Part shown: piece by piece, positions 46,349-56,984 of the stretch
How positions within the stretch are numbered: position 1 is the first letter of the stretch
Layout of the letters: every line of letters starts with the position of its first letter
DNA from: Voacanga thouarsii
Taxonomy: Eukaryota; Streptophyta; Magnoliopsida; Gentianales; Apocynaceae
Assembly: GCA_026120185.1 (NCBI GenBank)
Contig: JANUWF010001109.1
Location: 4,270,001 to 4,334,000 of the forward strand
DNA length: 64,000 nt
Direction of reading: 5' to 3'
The notes under the pieces: generated by a model
The model's database searches: none
The model's input: only the letters and a program-made list of their open reading frames with translations
Told to the model about the DNA's origin: nothing
Position numbers and translations under genes: made by a program

Positions 46349-48982
46349 TTTTATTGCCCTACTCAAGTTCTACTTTTCAAAAACTATCAACTCTCCTTCA
46401 TGTTTAAACTGAATTAGATTTTGCAATAATGTGGACCATGTAGTTAATACAATTCTCTCATATTTTTCAATCGTAGTATCAAGAGACAGAAGAATATTGC
46501 CATATGTGAAGAGAGAAGTCTCCACAAATTTGGATCAAAATCTAATGTTGTTTACCATTAGGTTGGGGCTACTAAATTTGGGGTCTTTTCATGTTGATCT
46601 ATAATGTGTCTGCTTGTAAGTTGTTCGAGTTCTAGTTTTAGCTTAAAAGAAGGTACTATGGAGGTGTCTTTGATAGTTCCTTTTCTTTTAAGGACGTTAA
46701 ATCAAGAGTTTTTCACAGCTTGCTTAATGAGATTATAATGATTAATTAGAGAATTCCATTTGGAATACCAGAAAACTTGAATCTTTTATTCAAATTGATG
46801 AAAACATCATTCTAATTTCAAAGTGGATAAGTAAGGACAGGTTTGGACTTTCACAAGAAACAATAATAATAAACAAAATGTAAGCATATGATTGTAGTAT
46901 TAGTGTCAATAAACCAAGTTACTTAACTTAAAAATTTGAATTTAACTAAAAATGCTCTATACACGTATTTCAAGTTGAGTTTGGAAATTTATCAACGATC
47001 AAATCTCTTCAAAATACCAATAGAAATATACGTTTAGCACAATTATTTTTAGAGATTTTGCAACTAGCTAAAACCTTTTCTAATAATCAATCTAATTACT
47101 TGAAGAGGGAACAGCCCCATTTTATTTCTCTAACCTTACATCTCCTCTAACTTCTTCCTAACAGTCTCCACTCCTTGCGTCTTCTCTATCTTCTAACCAG
47201 ATCATCGGAGCTCTAGTCTTGACTAAAATTTTATCTATTTATATATTTAGTCTCTATTTTATCTACAAATTATGATAATATCTCCTTTTGACATTCTCCA
47301 ATAAATCTGGGATGCTACAGCAAGATTCGTCAACATTCTTTTAGATCGGCCTTCGATCTCTCTTGTTTTTGAAGGAACTTGCTTAATTGGACTTGATTTG
47401 AACCCTTTTCGCCTTTCACGTCTTAATGAGGCAATTTCTAAGGCCATATATACTCCTATGGTCTAGCTGTTACTTTTCAAGGAATGAGGTAAAATCAAGT
47501 ACATTTTGCAAATATGGTTTGAAGATAGTATTAGAGATACAGCGAAAAAGATTATTGTGCATTTGTTTAGTTTTCTTATGATACCCATTTAGGGTTGTTA
47601 ATGTGTTTTACTTTTTTACTATTACCTTCAGTTCAAGTAGAGCTTAATACATATTGTGTGTGATGATAAAACACAATATTTTTAGCAAAATATCTAATGT
47701 TCAATGACAAATAAAAGCAAAATATTACAACCAGAAATTGAACCAGTGATTTGGGATTGAGGACAAATTATATAAAAAGATATTTTATAAGATAATTATA
47801 ATTTTTTTTTGGGGTGAAATGCAGTACAAGTAAAAGTAGAATTTGGAAGAACATTTGTAAAATTTTTTTACTTTTTAAAAATAAATAAATAAATTATAAA
47901 ATTCTAGGGGTGGACGCCACCCCTACCCTTGGTTCCTTCTCTAATTACAATAATTTATTTGTTTTATTGTACCGAAGAATTAAAGAGATGCAGATCAAAG
48001 TTGAAGTCTCTTGCTCTATAAAAAGCTTTTATTGCCTGAGATATCATCTCCCCGCTATAATAATGTAGTTCATAAATAAGTCTTATTTTTGAAATTGCTA
48101 CAAGTTCGTCTATTCTTGTAATCCTTTCACATCTTGAAGATCGAAGCTTAAAAATATTTAAAAAATTTAGATCCGACATTTCATCCAAAATTAATTAAAC
48201 CCCACAATTAAGAAACTTGAGAAAATTATTTAATTTCAGAAAATAGAGAGGCAAGAAGACTCATTCGACCACTAAATTTCAAAAAAAAAAAAAAAAAATC
48301 CTAAACTACTAAAAGTTAAGATTGAATCTCCAAATTACTAATTATATCAAGTCAGACTCCAAATTCTAAAAATGATAAAAAGAAAGTCAGACTTCAAACG
48401 TAAAACTAATTTAAATGGTGTATATATATTGTAATACATCAATTATCTAATTTTTCTTCTTTCAATCAACTACAAAATTTGGTTCGATTACAATAATTTT
48501 ATAAAAAATTAAAATAAGTAAAGGAAACAAGTTCTCAATCTTTTAAGGTTTATAGGAATTTTAATATGAAATAATTGGCTACACATAAGAGCTATGCCCT
48601 TAGTTAGGTAAAATATCTAAAATTTGATTCTCGCCTTATCCTGTAATACATATCTATTATAGAAAAAGAGACAAAATCATTAGATGTAGAAAATTATCAA
48701 TCACCTGATGAGAAGATGAGGAAGAACACAGAGGCCAAATACTTAGGGAAAGAGTCTTCATCTTCATACGGGGAAAGCAATGCAGATTAATGCTTATGGC
48801 TTGAATGTGACTAAGCAACCTGCAAAGGTACATTTATACTTGATGAGTAGTGCTATACACCACGCAACTTAAACTAACATTTTTTCATATGTTTTTTTTT
48901 CTTTCTCTTTTGTTCCCTTTTTTTAATGGTTATAGAGTTTATACACAAATAGAGGAAATTGATAGTAAAAGTAGGAAATTAG
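46349..48982. other. AT-rich intergenic region
   Basis: Short minus-strand frames at 47259-47447 and 47964-48188 show no recognisable domain. An A18-like run is at 48281-48298. Nothing else can be supported. Confidence 0.5.
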
Positions 48983-49154
48983 CAATAGAGTTTTCGTAAT
49001 CCTTCTTCAAAGGGCGCGTATTAATGAAATTTTCTAGTGTGGCCCATATATCACACATTAATATGGTTAAATTATATATATCAATAGAGTTTTCGTAATC
49101 CTTTTTCAAAGGGCGCATATTAACGAAATTTTCTAGTGTGGCCCATATATGGTT

Positions 49155-49198
<44 letters not shown>
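48983..49198. repeat. ~97-bp tandem duplication and (TA)n run
   Basis: ATCAATAGAGTTTTCGTAATCC, CAAAGGGCGC and ATTTTCTAGTGTGGCCCATATAT occur at about 48983-49055 and again at 49079-49150. The first unit is followed by a short piece missing in the second. A (TA)n microsatellite of about 40 bp (49158-49198) follows. Confidence 0.9.
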
Positions 49199-49200
<2 letters not shown>

Positions 49201-49436
49201 GACCAGTTCATTTATCATATGTATCTAATCTCTATGTAATTTAATTTAAATAGAACAATTATTGCACATCCTAATTAAAATATATTTAAGGTAATTATAA
49301 AAATTAATTGATCAGTGAATAAATTATGTTTTTTTTTTTTGGGGGCAAAAGCTACGAATGTCTTGGTGGGGGGGGGTTCGGTGGACGCCCTATCCATCTA
49401 TTAAAAATAAAAAACAAATTAGGATGCTATCAAAGA

Positions 49437-50011
49437 ATGCGTCCTACCCGTTCATCATTTTCCTCCCGTTTCTGCAATTTTTCATTTTTGCCATGCAGCT
49501 TCGTCCTCCCATTTCATCGCGCGATTTCCTTCCCTTAGTTTCCTCACGAACTCCAAACAGACACCGCATCGATCGATCCTCTGGAGCCGCACAAACTTCC
49601 GGTGATTGAATTCCTCGATTTTGTCAGTTGAGCCTTTGCCATTGTCAACCCATTCGAAGCGACGGCATCCCCATTTTCCAGTCGAAGTTTCACTGTCTTT
49701 CGGCATCTCCGATGCTAGTCTGGCGAGGTTGCTCTGGTGATAGAGACCTATGCTCGGTACTTTGGGCCACAGTGACACCGGCAACAGTAGCAATAGTGAC
49801 CAGGATGACATACGCCCTCGACACACATCAATTCATGCTCTACTAGAACCAGTGCATCAGATACCAATCGAGAGAAGAAATATATATATGTACAAAATTT
49901 TCCAAGATATAGGCACGGGGGCACCTATAGGTGACTTTTTCTATGCCAGTGATGACTTGCTGTTGATGAATGGACAGCAGAAACTTGGGAGTAAAGGCAT
50001 AAAATGCGGTT
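49437..50011 (+). other. MULE 5' part, possible N-terminal exon
   Basis: The frame 49750-50043 (97 codons) contains HALLEPVHQIPIERRN and DDLLLMNGQQKLGSKG. Its place before the DNA-binding region suggests it could belong to the transposase N-terminus, but it is not recognisable by itself. Confidence 0.3.
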
Positions 50012-50290
50012 CCGGGATAAGTCAGAAGCAGTACCTGCTGTGAGATTATGATATGTAAAGAAGGGCTGCGAGTTCAATGTTATTAAAAGTAAGAGTATGA
50101 TTTGGACTGTCTTTTGCAGGAATAACTGAACAAAATCTATGTGTTTGGTACCGGGATAAGTCAGAAGCAGTACCTGTGGTGACATTATGATATGTAAAGA
50201 AGGGCTGCGAGTTCAATGTTATTAAAAGTAAGAGTACGATTTGGACTGTCTTTTGCAGGAATAACACTGAACATAATCTATGTGTTTGGT
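50012..50290 (+). repeat. 139-bp tandem duplication in MULE transposase gene
   Basis: Units 50012-50150 and 50151-50290 both start CCGGGATAAGTCAGAAGCAG and end GTGTTTGGTA, with about 7 differences. Each encodes KKGCEFNVIKSKS(M/T)IWTV, part of the Mutator transposase DNA-binding region, so a piece of the coding exon is present twice. Confidence 0.9.
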
Positions 50291-51903
50291 ACATTCAAAT
50301 CATTAAGAAAGCCAATACTGGACGATGGGGAATTTTGGTTTGTAATGGCGAGCACACTTGTCTCCAAAGGGTTATAAACAACAACAACCGAAATTTGTCC
50401 CACAAATTTATTGCACAACACATATTGCACCTTATTAGAGATGACCCCAAGACAAGTGTCAGCATCATATTAAGGGTTGTACATGATAAATTCCAAGTTG
50501 GATGTTCGTATCAAAAAGGATGGTATTCTAGGAAGGTTGTTGTTAAGTTTCTATATGGCACACAGTCCTCTACTTTCAGAGTACTACCAACTTATATGTT
50601 GGCATTGCCGGATTTAAATCCCGGTACAATAGTACATTGGAAACACCACAACATCAATATCGGAGATACAAATATTTTCAAGTTTGTATTTTGGGCTTTC
50701 AAACCATCGATCAACGGATTTAGGCGTTGTCATCCTATGATTTCAATCAACGATACCTATTTAAGAGGGACATATAGGAGTGTCATGTTAATTGCAAGTA
50801 CTTGGGATGCTAATAATCACGTTTTCCCCTGGCTTTTGCTGTTGTCGATAATGAATCAAATAAGAGTTGGGGATAGTTTCTTAGATTATTTTGAAGACAT
50901 GTGGTGCGCAAAAGACATATATGTATTGTGTCCGATAGGCACACTAGAATCTTAGCAGCTATGAGGAGACAACCTGAGTGGGCGGAGCCAATGGGAGTTT
51001 ACAGGTACTGTATACACCATATTCTTGCTAATTTTAACAAACAGTTTAAGAACACCGAGTTGAATCGACTCATGTACAAAGTCGGAATAGAGAGGAAGAA
51101 ATCTAAGTTTGAATCTGTAATAAGCGAAATAAGAGAATATAATCAGGAGGCGTACAACTGGTTGATGCGTATTGGCCTGAAAAAGTGGTCACTTTCACAC
51201 GATGGCAGAAATCGATACGAATGCATAACGACGAATTTATCTGAATCGTTGAATAGTGTTCTAAAAAAAACACGGGCATTACCAATCAAAGCCCTTGTCA
51301 ATGCAACATTCATGAAGATTGTCGAATATTTTAATCTACATCAATTCGAGGCCACACACTATAACAAACCATTTCCTCCATTGATATGGAATACATTCCA
51401 AGCAGCTTTGTAGAAGGCAAGAAGTTATAGAATTGTGCAATATAATGAACGAGTTGGAATTTTTAGTGTTAGGACACCCGCAAGAGTTGGAGGGAAAGGA
51501 AACAATGTTTATATGGTAAAAATGTCTTCACGGGACTGCAGCTGCATGAAATAGAATATTTTTGGCTTGTTGTGCACGCATGTATTCGCAATCTGTCGAC
51601 ATCGTGGCTGGCAACCTTCTGATTTTGTACTGCCTATTTACTCCTTGGACAAATACATTATGACTTACAACAATGATTTCTATCCAGTCAACAATGAAAA
51701 TTTATAGTGTAATGCTGACATTTCGTTGGAGGGCTACACACCAGCACTTAAAGGTAATAGACCCGGACGGAGGCGTACTGCACGTTTTTTAGGAGAGATG
51801 GACTATCGAAATGAAGGGTCTCCACTAAGATGTGGAAATTGTCATCAAGCGGGACATAACAGGTGAAATTGTAACAGCGCTAGGTTCGAACCTGGAGAAT
51901 AAA
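50151..51903 (+). pseudogene. MULE transposase (MuDR-type), broken
   Basis: DDE-type transposase that binds and cuts the element ends. In order: the Mut DNA-binding region (50205-50350: KGCEFNVIKSKSTIWTV, then WGILVCNGEHTC), and the catalytic core with MISINDTYLRGTY (first Asp, about 50740-50775) and CIVSDRHTRILAAM (second Asp, about 50920-50960). After that YCIHHILANFNKQFKN, and a SWIM zinc finger RDCSCMK..GLLCTHVFAIC (about 51530-51590) with a TAG between its Cys pair and Cys-His pair. Last comes a CCHC-like knuckle CGNCHQAGHNR (about 51836-51870) just before a TGA. Frameshifts occur near 50825, 50870 and 50905, with stops at 51413 and later. Inactive. Confidence 0.88.
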
Positions 51904-52459
51904 TTAGACTAGATTCAATTGTACTGTAACAAATTTATTTAATGATAATAAAATTCATTTCGCAATTGACTCTGTCCTATTTTTTATTTATTCATTAACT
52001 ACACACACTTTTGTTATATTTTTTAAAGTTAATACAATTTCATCTGCTAATACAAACAATTTAAGTAACATAAAGGATGATATATTGTGTATATAACGCA
52101 ATCACTAAAATGCGTCATATGCATTTGATTTCAAAATATATATATATGTTTCAAAACTATATGTCAACAAATGCCTCAAAAAAAATAATAAAATAGAATG
52201 CTCTTGTAGTAAGCATCCTAACTAAGAGAACGCTCCCTTAGAAAGCGTTCTATAGTAGCACGTGTTTTTTTATAGCTTCCTGATTTTTGTCTTCAGCTCA
52301 TCGAAAGGACGATACAAGTTAAACGGACGTATTCACTGAAAGCTTCCTAATTTAATTAGGACGCTATCACGAAGAGCATCCTAATTTAATTAGGATGCTA
52401 TCAACGAATACGTCGAGACCATTTTAGGACCATTCTCCACGCAGGGGCCAGTTGAAGAT
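51904..52459. other. MULE 3' region with repeated GCTATC motifs
   Basis: AT-rich, then at 52195-52415 several related short units: AAGCATCCTAACTAAGAGAACGC and AGCGTTCT around 52214-52253, then two CTAATTTAATTAGGAYGCTATCA units at about 52356-52402. GCATCCTAAT and ATTAGGATGC form a palindrome centred at about 52387. No coding sequence. Confidence 0.5.
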
Positions 52460-52483
52460 GAATGGCCCCATTCGGGGCCATTC
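52460..52483. repeat. perfect 10-bp inverted repeat
   Basis: GAATGGCCCC and GGGGCCATTC separated by ATTC; a strong hairpin in AT-rich surroundings. Its role is unknown. It is followed by CCCCCTAAG but lacks the CTRR-T context of a Helitron end. Confidence 0.85.
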
Positions 52484-52519
52484 TGATCAATTCCCCCTAA
52501 GTTGATGCAACCGTAAAGT

Positions 52520-53550
52520 TCCCATTAGAAGAGGGACGCCAAGTCATAACATCTTCCACTTATTGCAGCTGTAATGGTGGCAATGTCGTCAGGACTTGGA
52601 AAGCAATGGCATTATCAAGTATAGAGAGAATGAGCCTAACATCCCCAAAACGATTGGATAAAGTCTGGCTAGGTTGCTAAACAATTTAAAAACGAAAGCC
52701 TTAATCCACTAATCATACAAAAAAATGATGGAGATCCATTTACAAATCTAAATGAGATATGGAAATCAGCTATTGGAGCTACTCTAAGCAAACGTTTCCC
52801 TGTAGAAGAGAAAACCTGAGGAAATGTAAGCTGAGATACATGGCATCTAAAAGTGACATATTTGGACCACACAAAATTTTCCTATAAAGATTATTTCTGT
52901 CTGAATTCCCACCATAACTCCATAGAAAAGGCAGGATGAACATAACTCAATTTTTACAACTCCAAACCATTCTCATCCTACGGTTAGCTGACTGAGTGCC
53001 AACTTCTCCGATGCCGCCTTTCCCCATGATCCGAATAACCCCAAAGAAAAGAGTTAAACAGCTTTTCTAACTCTAAGTCATCAAACACCATCTTGGGGGG
53101 GGGGGGGGGGAGGGGGTGACAACACATGTATAATATGCAGATCTCTATCTTGAGGCTATGATTTCTTGGAGAAACCCAACTCACGTTTAACAAAGGCAGA
53201 TCTCTATCTTGAGGCTTTAGAAGAAATAAGAAAAGAGCACCTGAACCATTCAGAAGTTGACTAGAAGCATCCTGATAGACCTTTAAAATACCTTTAACGA
53301 TTGAAAGAGCTTTTTTAGCCCCAGTAGTAAAAACTACCATGTCATCTGCAAAACTCAAATAAGTAACTGCAAAAGAGGCCTTCGAAACTGAAAATGGAAT
53401 AAATTCTCCTTTATCTAACTTTACATCCAAAGAGAGTGAAAGTAGCTCCTGGGCTAACATAAACAATGTAGGTGAAAGATGGTCACCTTACCTAACCCCT
53501 CTAGTTGAGTTAAAATAGCTTGCACTTTCCCCATTCACTAGAATAGAGAA
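52520..53550 (-). pseudogene. LINE reverse-transcriptase fragment
   Basis: On the minus strand, starting at the CACTA border: SILVNGESASYFNSTRGVR, stop, GDHLSPTLFMLAQELLSL, then YLSFADDMVVFTTGAKKAL with the FADD catalytic motif of non-LTR reverse transcriptases (about 53340). Later FNSFLWGYSDHGERRHRRSW matches the C-terminal LINE block (LWG...W). The longest frame is 52984-53466 (160 codons). Unusual is a G16 run at 53097-53112 within it. The N-terminal half (endonuclease, RT motifs before this point) is missing, because the CACTA element interrupts at 53551. Confidence 0.85.
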
Positions 53551-53974
53551 CACTACAAGAAAATAGCAAATTATCAACAGTAATATCTGTAGCTAAACCG
53601 TCGCTAACAATAGTTAGGGACGGGATGCCGATGGAAGAAGCGGTAGCTGAAAACCTTTTTGCGATGGGACAAAAAAGTAGCGACGGCTTTGAGACAGGAA
53701 ATAGTAAGATGAGAGTTAGGTCAAAGTTGGTTTTAGGGACGGGATAGAGACGACTAGGAATAATTTTTTGAATAACAGTTAATTGGAAATTTAATTATAC
53801 TGTCTCTAATCCGTCGCTATATATGCAATGGTTTACCAACGGCTAACAACCGTCTCAAAAACACAGTGAAATTTGCGAGGGATCTATAATACCACTATCG
53901 CTAAATGATGGCAAATTAGGTACAGCTTGCGCTTAATCATAGCTAATTGGCTAGTGTTTAACGACGGCGTTTTC
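53551..53974. mobile_element. CACTA (En/Spm) transposon terminus
   Basis: It begins CACTACAAGAAAATAGC, the terminal inverted repeat of plant CACTA elements. It continues with subterminal repeats in both orientations: CCGTCGCTA (53608 and 53812), GCGACGG (53682), TAGGGACGGGAT (53616 and 53734) and AACGACGGCG (53960). CACTA elements carry such short repeats as transposase-binding sites. Only one end is present; the element is interrupted at 53974 by the LTR that follows. No transposase sequence. Confidence 0.8.
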
Positions 53975-55519
53975 TGATAGGGTCTAAATTAGTCATATAT
54001 TTTTTAGTTATTGGAGGTCATTTTGTGATACATTTTGTGCAATAACTGGTCATATTCCTTCATATTTGAAATTTTATCCTTGAAAAGGTATTTTATGCAT
54101 TATTTCAGATTTTAGGGGTAAACTAATGCAAAATTATCGCTAAACAGACTAGAGGCGGCATTGGCTAGGACATGAGAGGTAGCGCCGGTCAAGTGCTACT
54201 GGCACGTACTTTGAAATGATGAAAAATCAACGAAATAGGGGCTGAACAGAACCCAGTCGGTGCTGGTTAGGAGCCCAGAGGCGGCGCCGGTTGCGACCTG
54301 GAAGAACTTGGCATGAAAATCAAGAAAAAATGGTGAACGGACAGAGAGACAGAATGCAACCGGCGCCAGCCCTAAGTAGGACAGGCGACGCTAGCTGTGC
54401 ACTGGTATAGAGGCGGTGCCTCAATTTTCGTGCGCGTTTTTGGCAATTTTCAGACTTTTGGTATTTTCCTACTTCTATTCGGCCAGGAACCCTAGAAGGA
54501 CGAATTTAGGCACTTCTAAAGCCTATAAATAGAGGAAAAACACAAGTCAAATGTATGAATTCAAGGAGCAAAACATAAAATCACTTAAGTTCAAGGAGGA
54601 ATTCATCAAATCAAGAAGGATTGTACAAAAGAGTCTACGAAAGAAGAAGAATCAGGCTTGTCTATGAGTGTTTTCTTTTAACTTTATTTTTATTTTCTTG
54701 AACAATGATGTATTAATTATTTTATTGTAATTTGACATTGTTTTCGGTATTCATGATTTTTAGAGTTACCTTGATCTTTTGATTAATTGATTGTTATTCT
54801 TGGTATTTAATTACTTATGCTGATTACGAGATTAATTTATTATTATTTTTTCTATTAACTTGCTTAGAAAAGGGGTTGATGGTGGTCTCAATTTATTAAT
54901 TTCATATTTGTTGTCTATTAACTTGCTTGGAAAAGGGGTTAATTGCTAAGAATTGGGTAATTAAAGGTTAATTGATATTTGCCAGGATATGGATTCATTG
55001 GTTAATTTCATATTTTAAATCTGCCAGGATATGGCAATTTAATCAAGGATTGTGTTTAATGCATCTTTTGGGTGAATTAGTTGAGACATGATATGTGATG
55101 CTAATTTATCTAGAAGATAGTGATTTCATGGATTGGAAAAGAAGCGAATCTATCTTAATCCTTTATGATGCCAAGAGAATGATTAGTTATGATAATGATT
55201 GGGTACTTTAAGGTCATATTTGTCAAAATAATGGTTTGAGTTACATAATTCTCTATCATTGACATGTATATATTCTTTTATTTTATTTTATTTTATTTTT
55301 TATTCTTTTTCACTTTATTGAGTCGGTTAAACAATGAAAGAAAAGTAATTAATGCATACTTGTTCTTTGAGGATTGATATTCGTTTTAAACCCTATGCTA
55401 TGCTTAATGATGAGTACGCTTGCTCATATGTGTAATTTGGGATTAACATTTTAATTTAAACTTGATTAGGAATGTGCTTATTTTTATATGATTTTTTATA
55501 CCCAAATTCGTATACATCA
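53975..55519 (+). repeat. Athila-type 5' LTR (copy B)
   Basis: 1545 bp, TGATAGGGTC to ATACATCA. The U3 block has GGCGCCGG motifs at about 54150-54420, and a TATAAATAG box lies at 54524-54532. From 54496 onward it is essentially identical, without indels, to the middle LTR from 61690. Before that point the two differ at roughly one position in ten to fifteen, plus a deletion of over 30 bp in the middle LTR near 61545. Confidence 0.9.
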
Positions 55520-55525
55520 AGTTTT

Positions 55526-55543
55526 TGGCACCGTTGCCGAGGA
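55526..55543 (+). other. primer-binding site (copy B)
   Basis: TGGCACCGTTGCCGAGGA, two changes from the tRNA-Asp-complementary site TGGCGCCGTTGCCGGGGA of Athila elements, 6 bp after the LTR end. Confidence 0.85.
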
Positions 55544-55773
55544 ACAATATCATGAAAGCTTAGATTTTGTTGATTTAACCATATAAATATGTAAATGTGT
55601 AAATTTGTACAATTGTTCTTTTTACAAAAAATGTGTCATCTTTTGTATCTTTTGTATTTTTGTAATCTAATTTACTAATTTTGATTGATGTTTAATTGAC
55701 TAATTTATTCTTTTAATTGTGAACTCCGTTATCTAACTTTTTTCTTGTCTTTTCTAGGTGTTAGCCTTGGTAC

Positions 55774-56984
55774 ATGACCCGACGATCTGAAGATGATATA
55801 GTAGATTTTAATCCTGCAATCGAAAGAACATTGTCAAAAATCCGCCGGATAATTAAAAGGAACTTACTCGTAGACATGGACAAGTCTTCGGAAAACAACA
55901 ATGTCGAAAATAACGGGAGGGTCATGGATGACTTTGTGAAACCTACAATCTCGAGCACGGGCTCAAGTATTACTAGACCTAGGGTGGATATGAATAATTT
56001 TGAAATAAAATCCAATATCATCCAGATGGTCCAAAATATGGTCCAATTTGATGGGCTACTTGAAGAAAATCCCAATGTCCACCTAGTTAGTTTCCTTGAA
56101 ATTTGTGATACCTTTAAGATGAATGGTGTTTCTGAAGATGTCATAAAACTAAGACTTTTTCCTTTTTCTTTGAGATATAGAGCCAAATCCTGGTTAAAGT
56201 CTTTATCTACAGGTTCCATCACCACTTGGAATGCCCTAGCTGAAAAATTTCTTGACAAATATTTTCCTCTAGCTAGGACATTTAAACTCATAAACGAAAT
56301 TTTCGCCTTCCAACAATTAGATTCTGAACCTTTGTATGAAAGTTGGGAGAGGTTCAAGAAGATGTTGAGAAAGTGCCCACACCACAGATTTGAGTTAGGA
56401 ATGCAGATGTTCATCTTTCTTAATGGCCTTACGTTTGCAACACGACAAGTGGCGGACTCTTCTGCAGGGATTCCATCAATCATAAAATTCTGGAACAGGC
56501 ATTAGATTTCATTGAAAATTTAGCTTCTAATAACTATTCTTGGGGAAGTGCAAGCTCTAGAGCTCGTATGCAAGGAGTGCACAAAGTGGATGCTGTGGCA
56601 ACTTTGGAAGCTAAGGTGGAAGCTTTAACTTAAAAGATGGAACAAATAGTGATGCCTCAAGGCCAAGTGCTAAATGTAAGTTGTGATTTCTGTGGAGAAG
56701 GGCACCCAAATCATGAGTGCCAAAATATGGGTTCACTCCAAGAAACCACGGAACAAGCAGTCTTTGCAGGCATCCAGGTAACAATCCCTATAACTCTACT
56801 TACAATCCTAGTTAGGGAAATCATCCTAACTTCTCTTGGAGCAATGCAAACCAACTTAGGCGAGGGCTCTTTCGAGCTTTGGGAGAAATTAAAGGAACCA
56901 ATCTCCTTTGAACAACAATTCAGCACCTTCCAAGCCACCATTGGAGGAATTGATTCGCTAATTGGAAAATACAACGGAGACTAA
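55774..56984 (+). pseudogene. gag: Athila-type gag (copy B), frameshifted
   Basis: The ATG at 55774 follows an untranslated leader of about 250 bp. The N-terminal part is MTRRSEDDIVDFNPAIERTL. The capsid-like Retrotrans_gag domain (about residues 70-230) includes FLEICDTFKMNGVSEDVIKL, RAKSWLKSLSTGSITTWNAL and LYESWERFKKMLRKCPHHRF. A single-base deletion at about 56467 shifts the frame (copy C keeps the base). A TAA at 56631-56633 then precedes the zinc knuckle CDFCGEGHPNHEC (56682-56720). The remnant runs on in broken frames to about 56984. The minus-strand 240-codon frame over it is an antisense shadow. Confidence 0.88.

Larger units (their letters stand above)
49411..52412 (+). mobile_element. 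MULE (Mutator-like) element, boundaries approximate
   Basis: It contains a MULE transposase gene. A motif ATTAGGATGCTATCAAMGAATRCGTC occurs at both proposed ends in the same orientation (49410-49436 and about 52390-52415). Related CTAATTTAATTAGGACGCTATC units lie just inside the right end. No long terminal inverted repeat was found, which some MULEs lack. Boundaries are therefore inference. Confidence 0.5.

Noticed and set aside
52460..52500. Hairpin GAATGGCCCC-ATTC-GGGGCCATTC followed by CCCCCTAAG as a Helitron 3' end
   Set aside because: The CTAA is followed by G rather than T, and no Helitron coding sequence or 5' TC end is near in the right orientation.
55761..56483. 240-codon open frame on the minus strand
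   Set aside because: It lies exactly antisense to the gag capsid region, recurs antisense to the second gag copy (63058-63672), and has no domain of its own.
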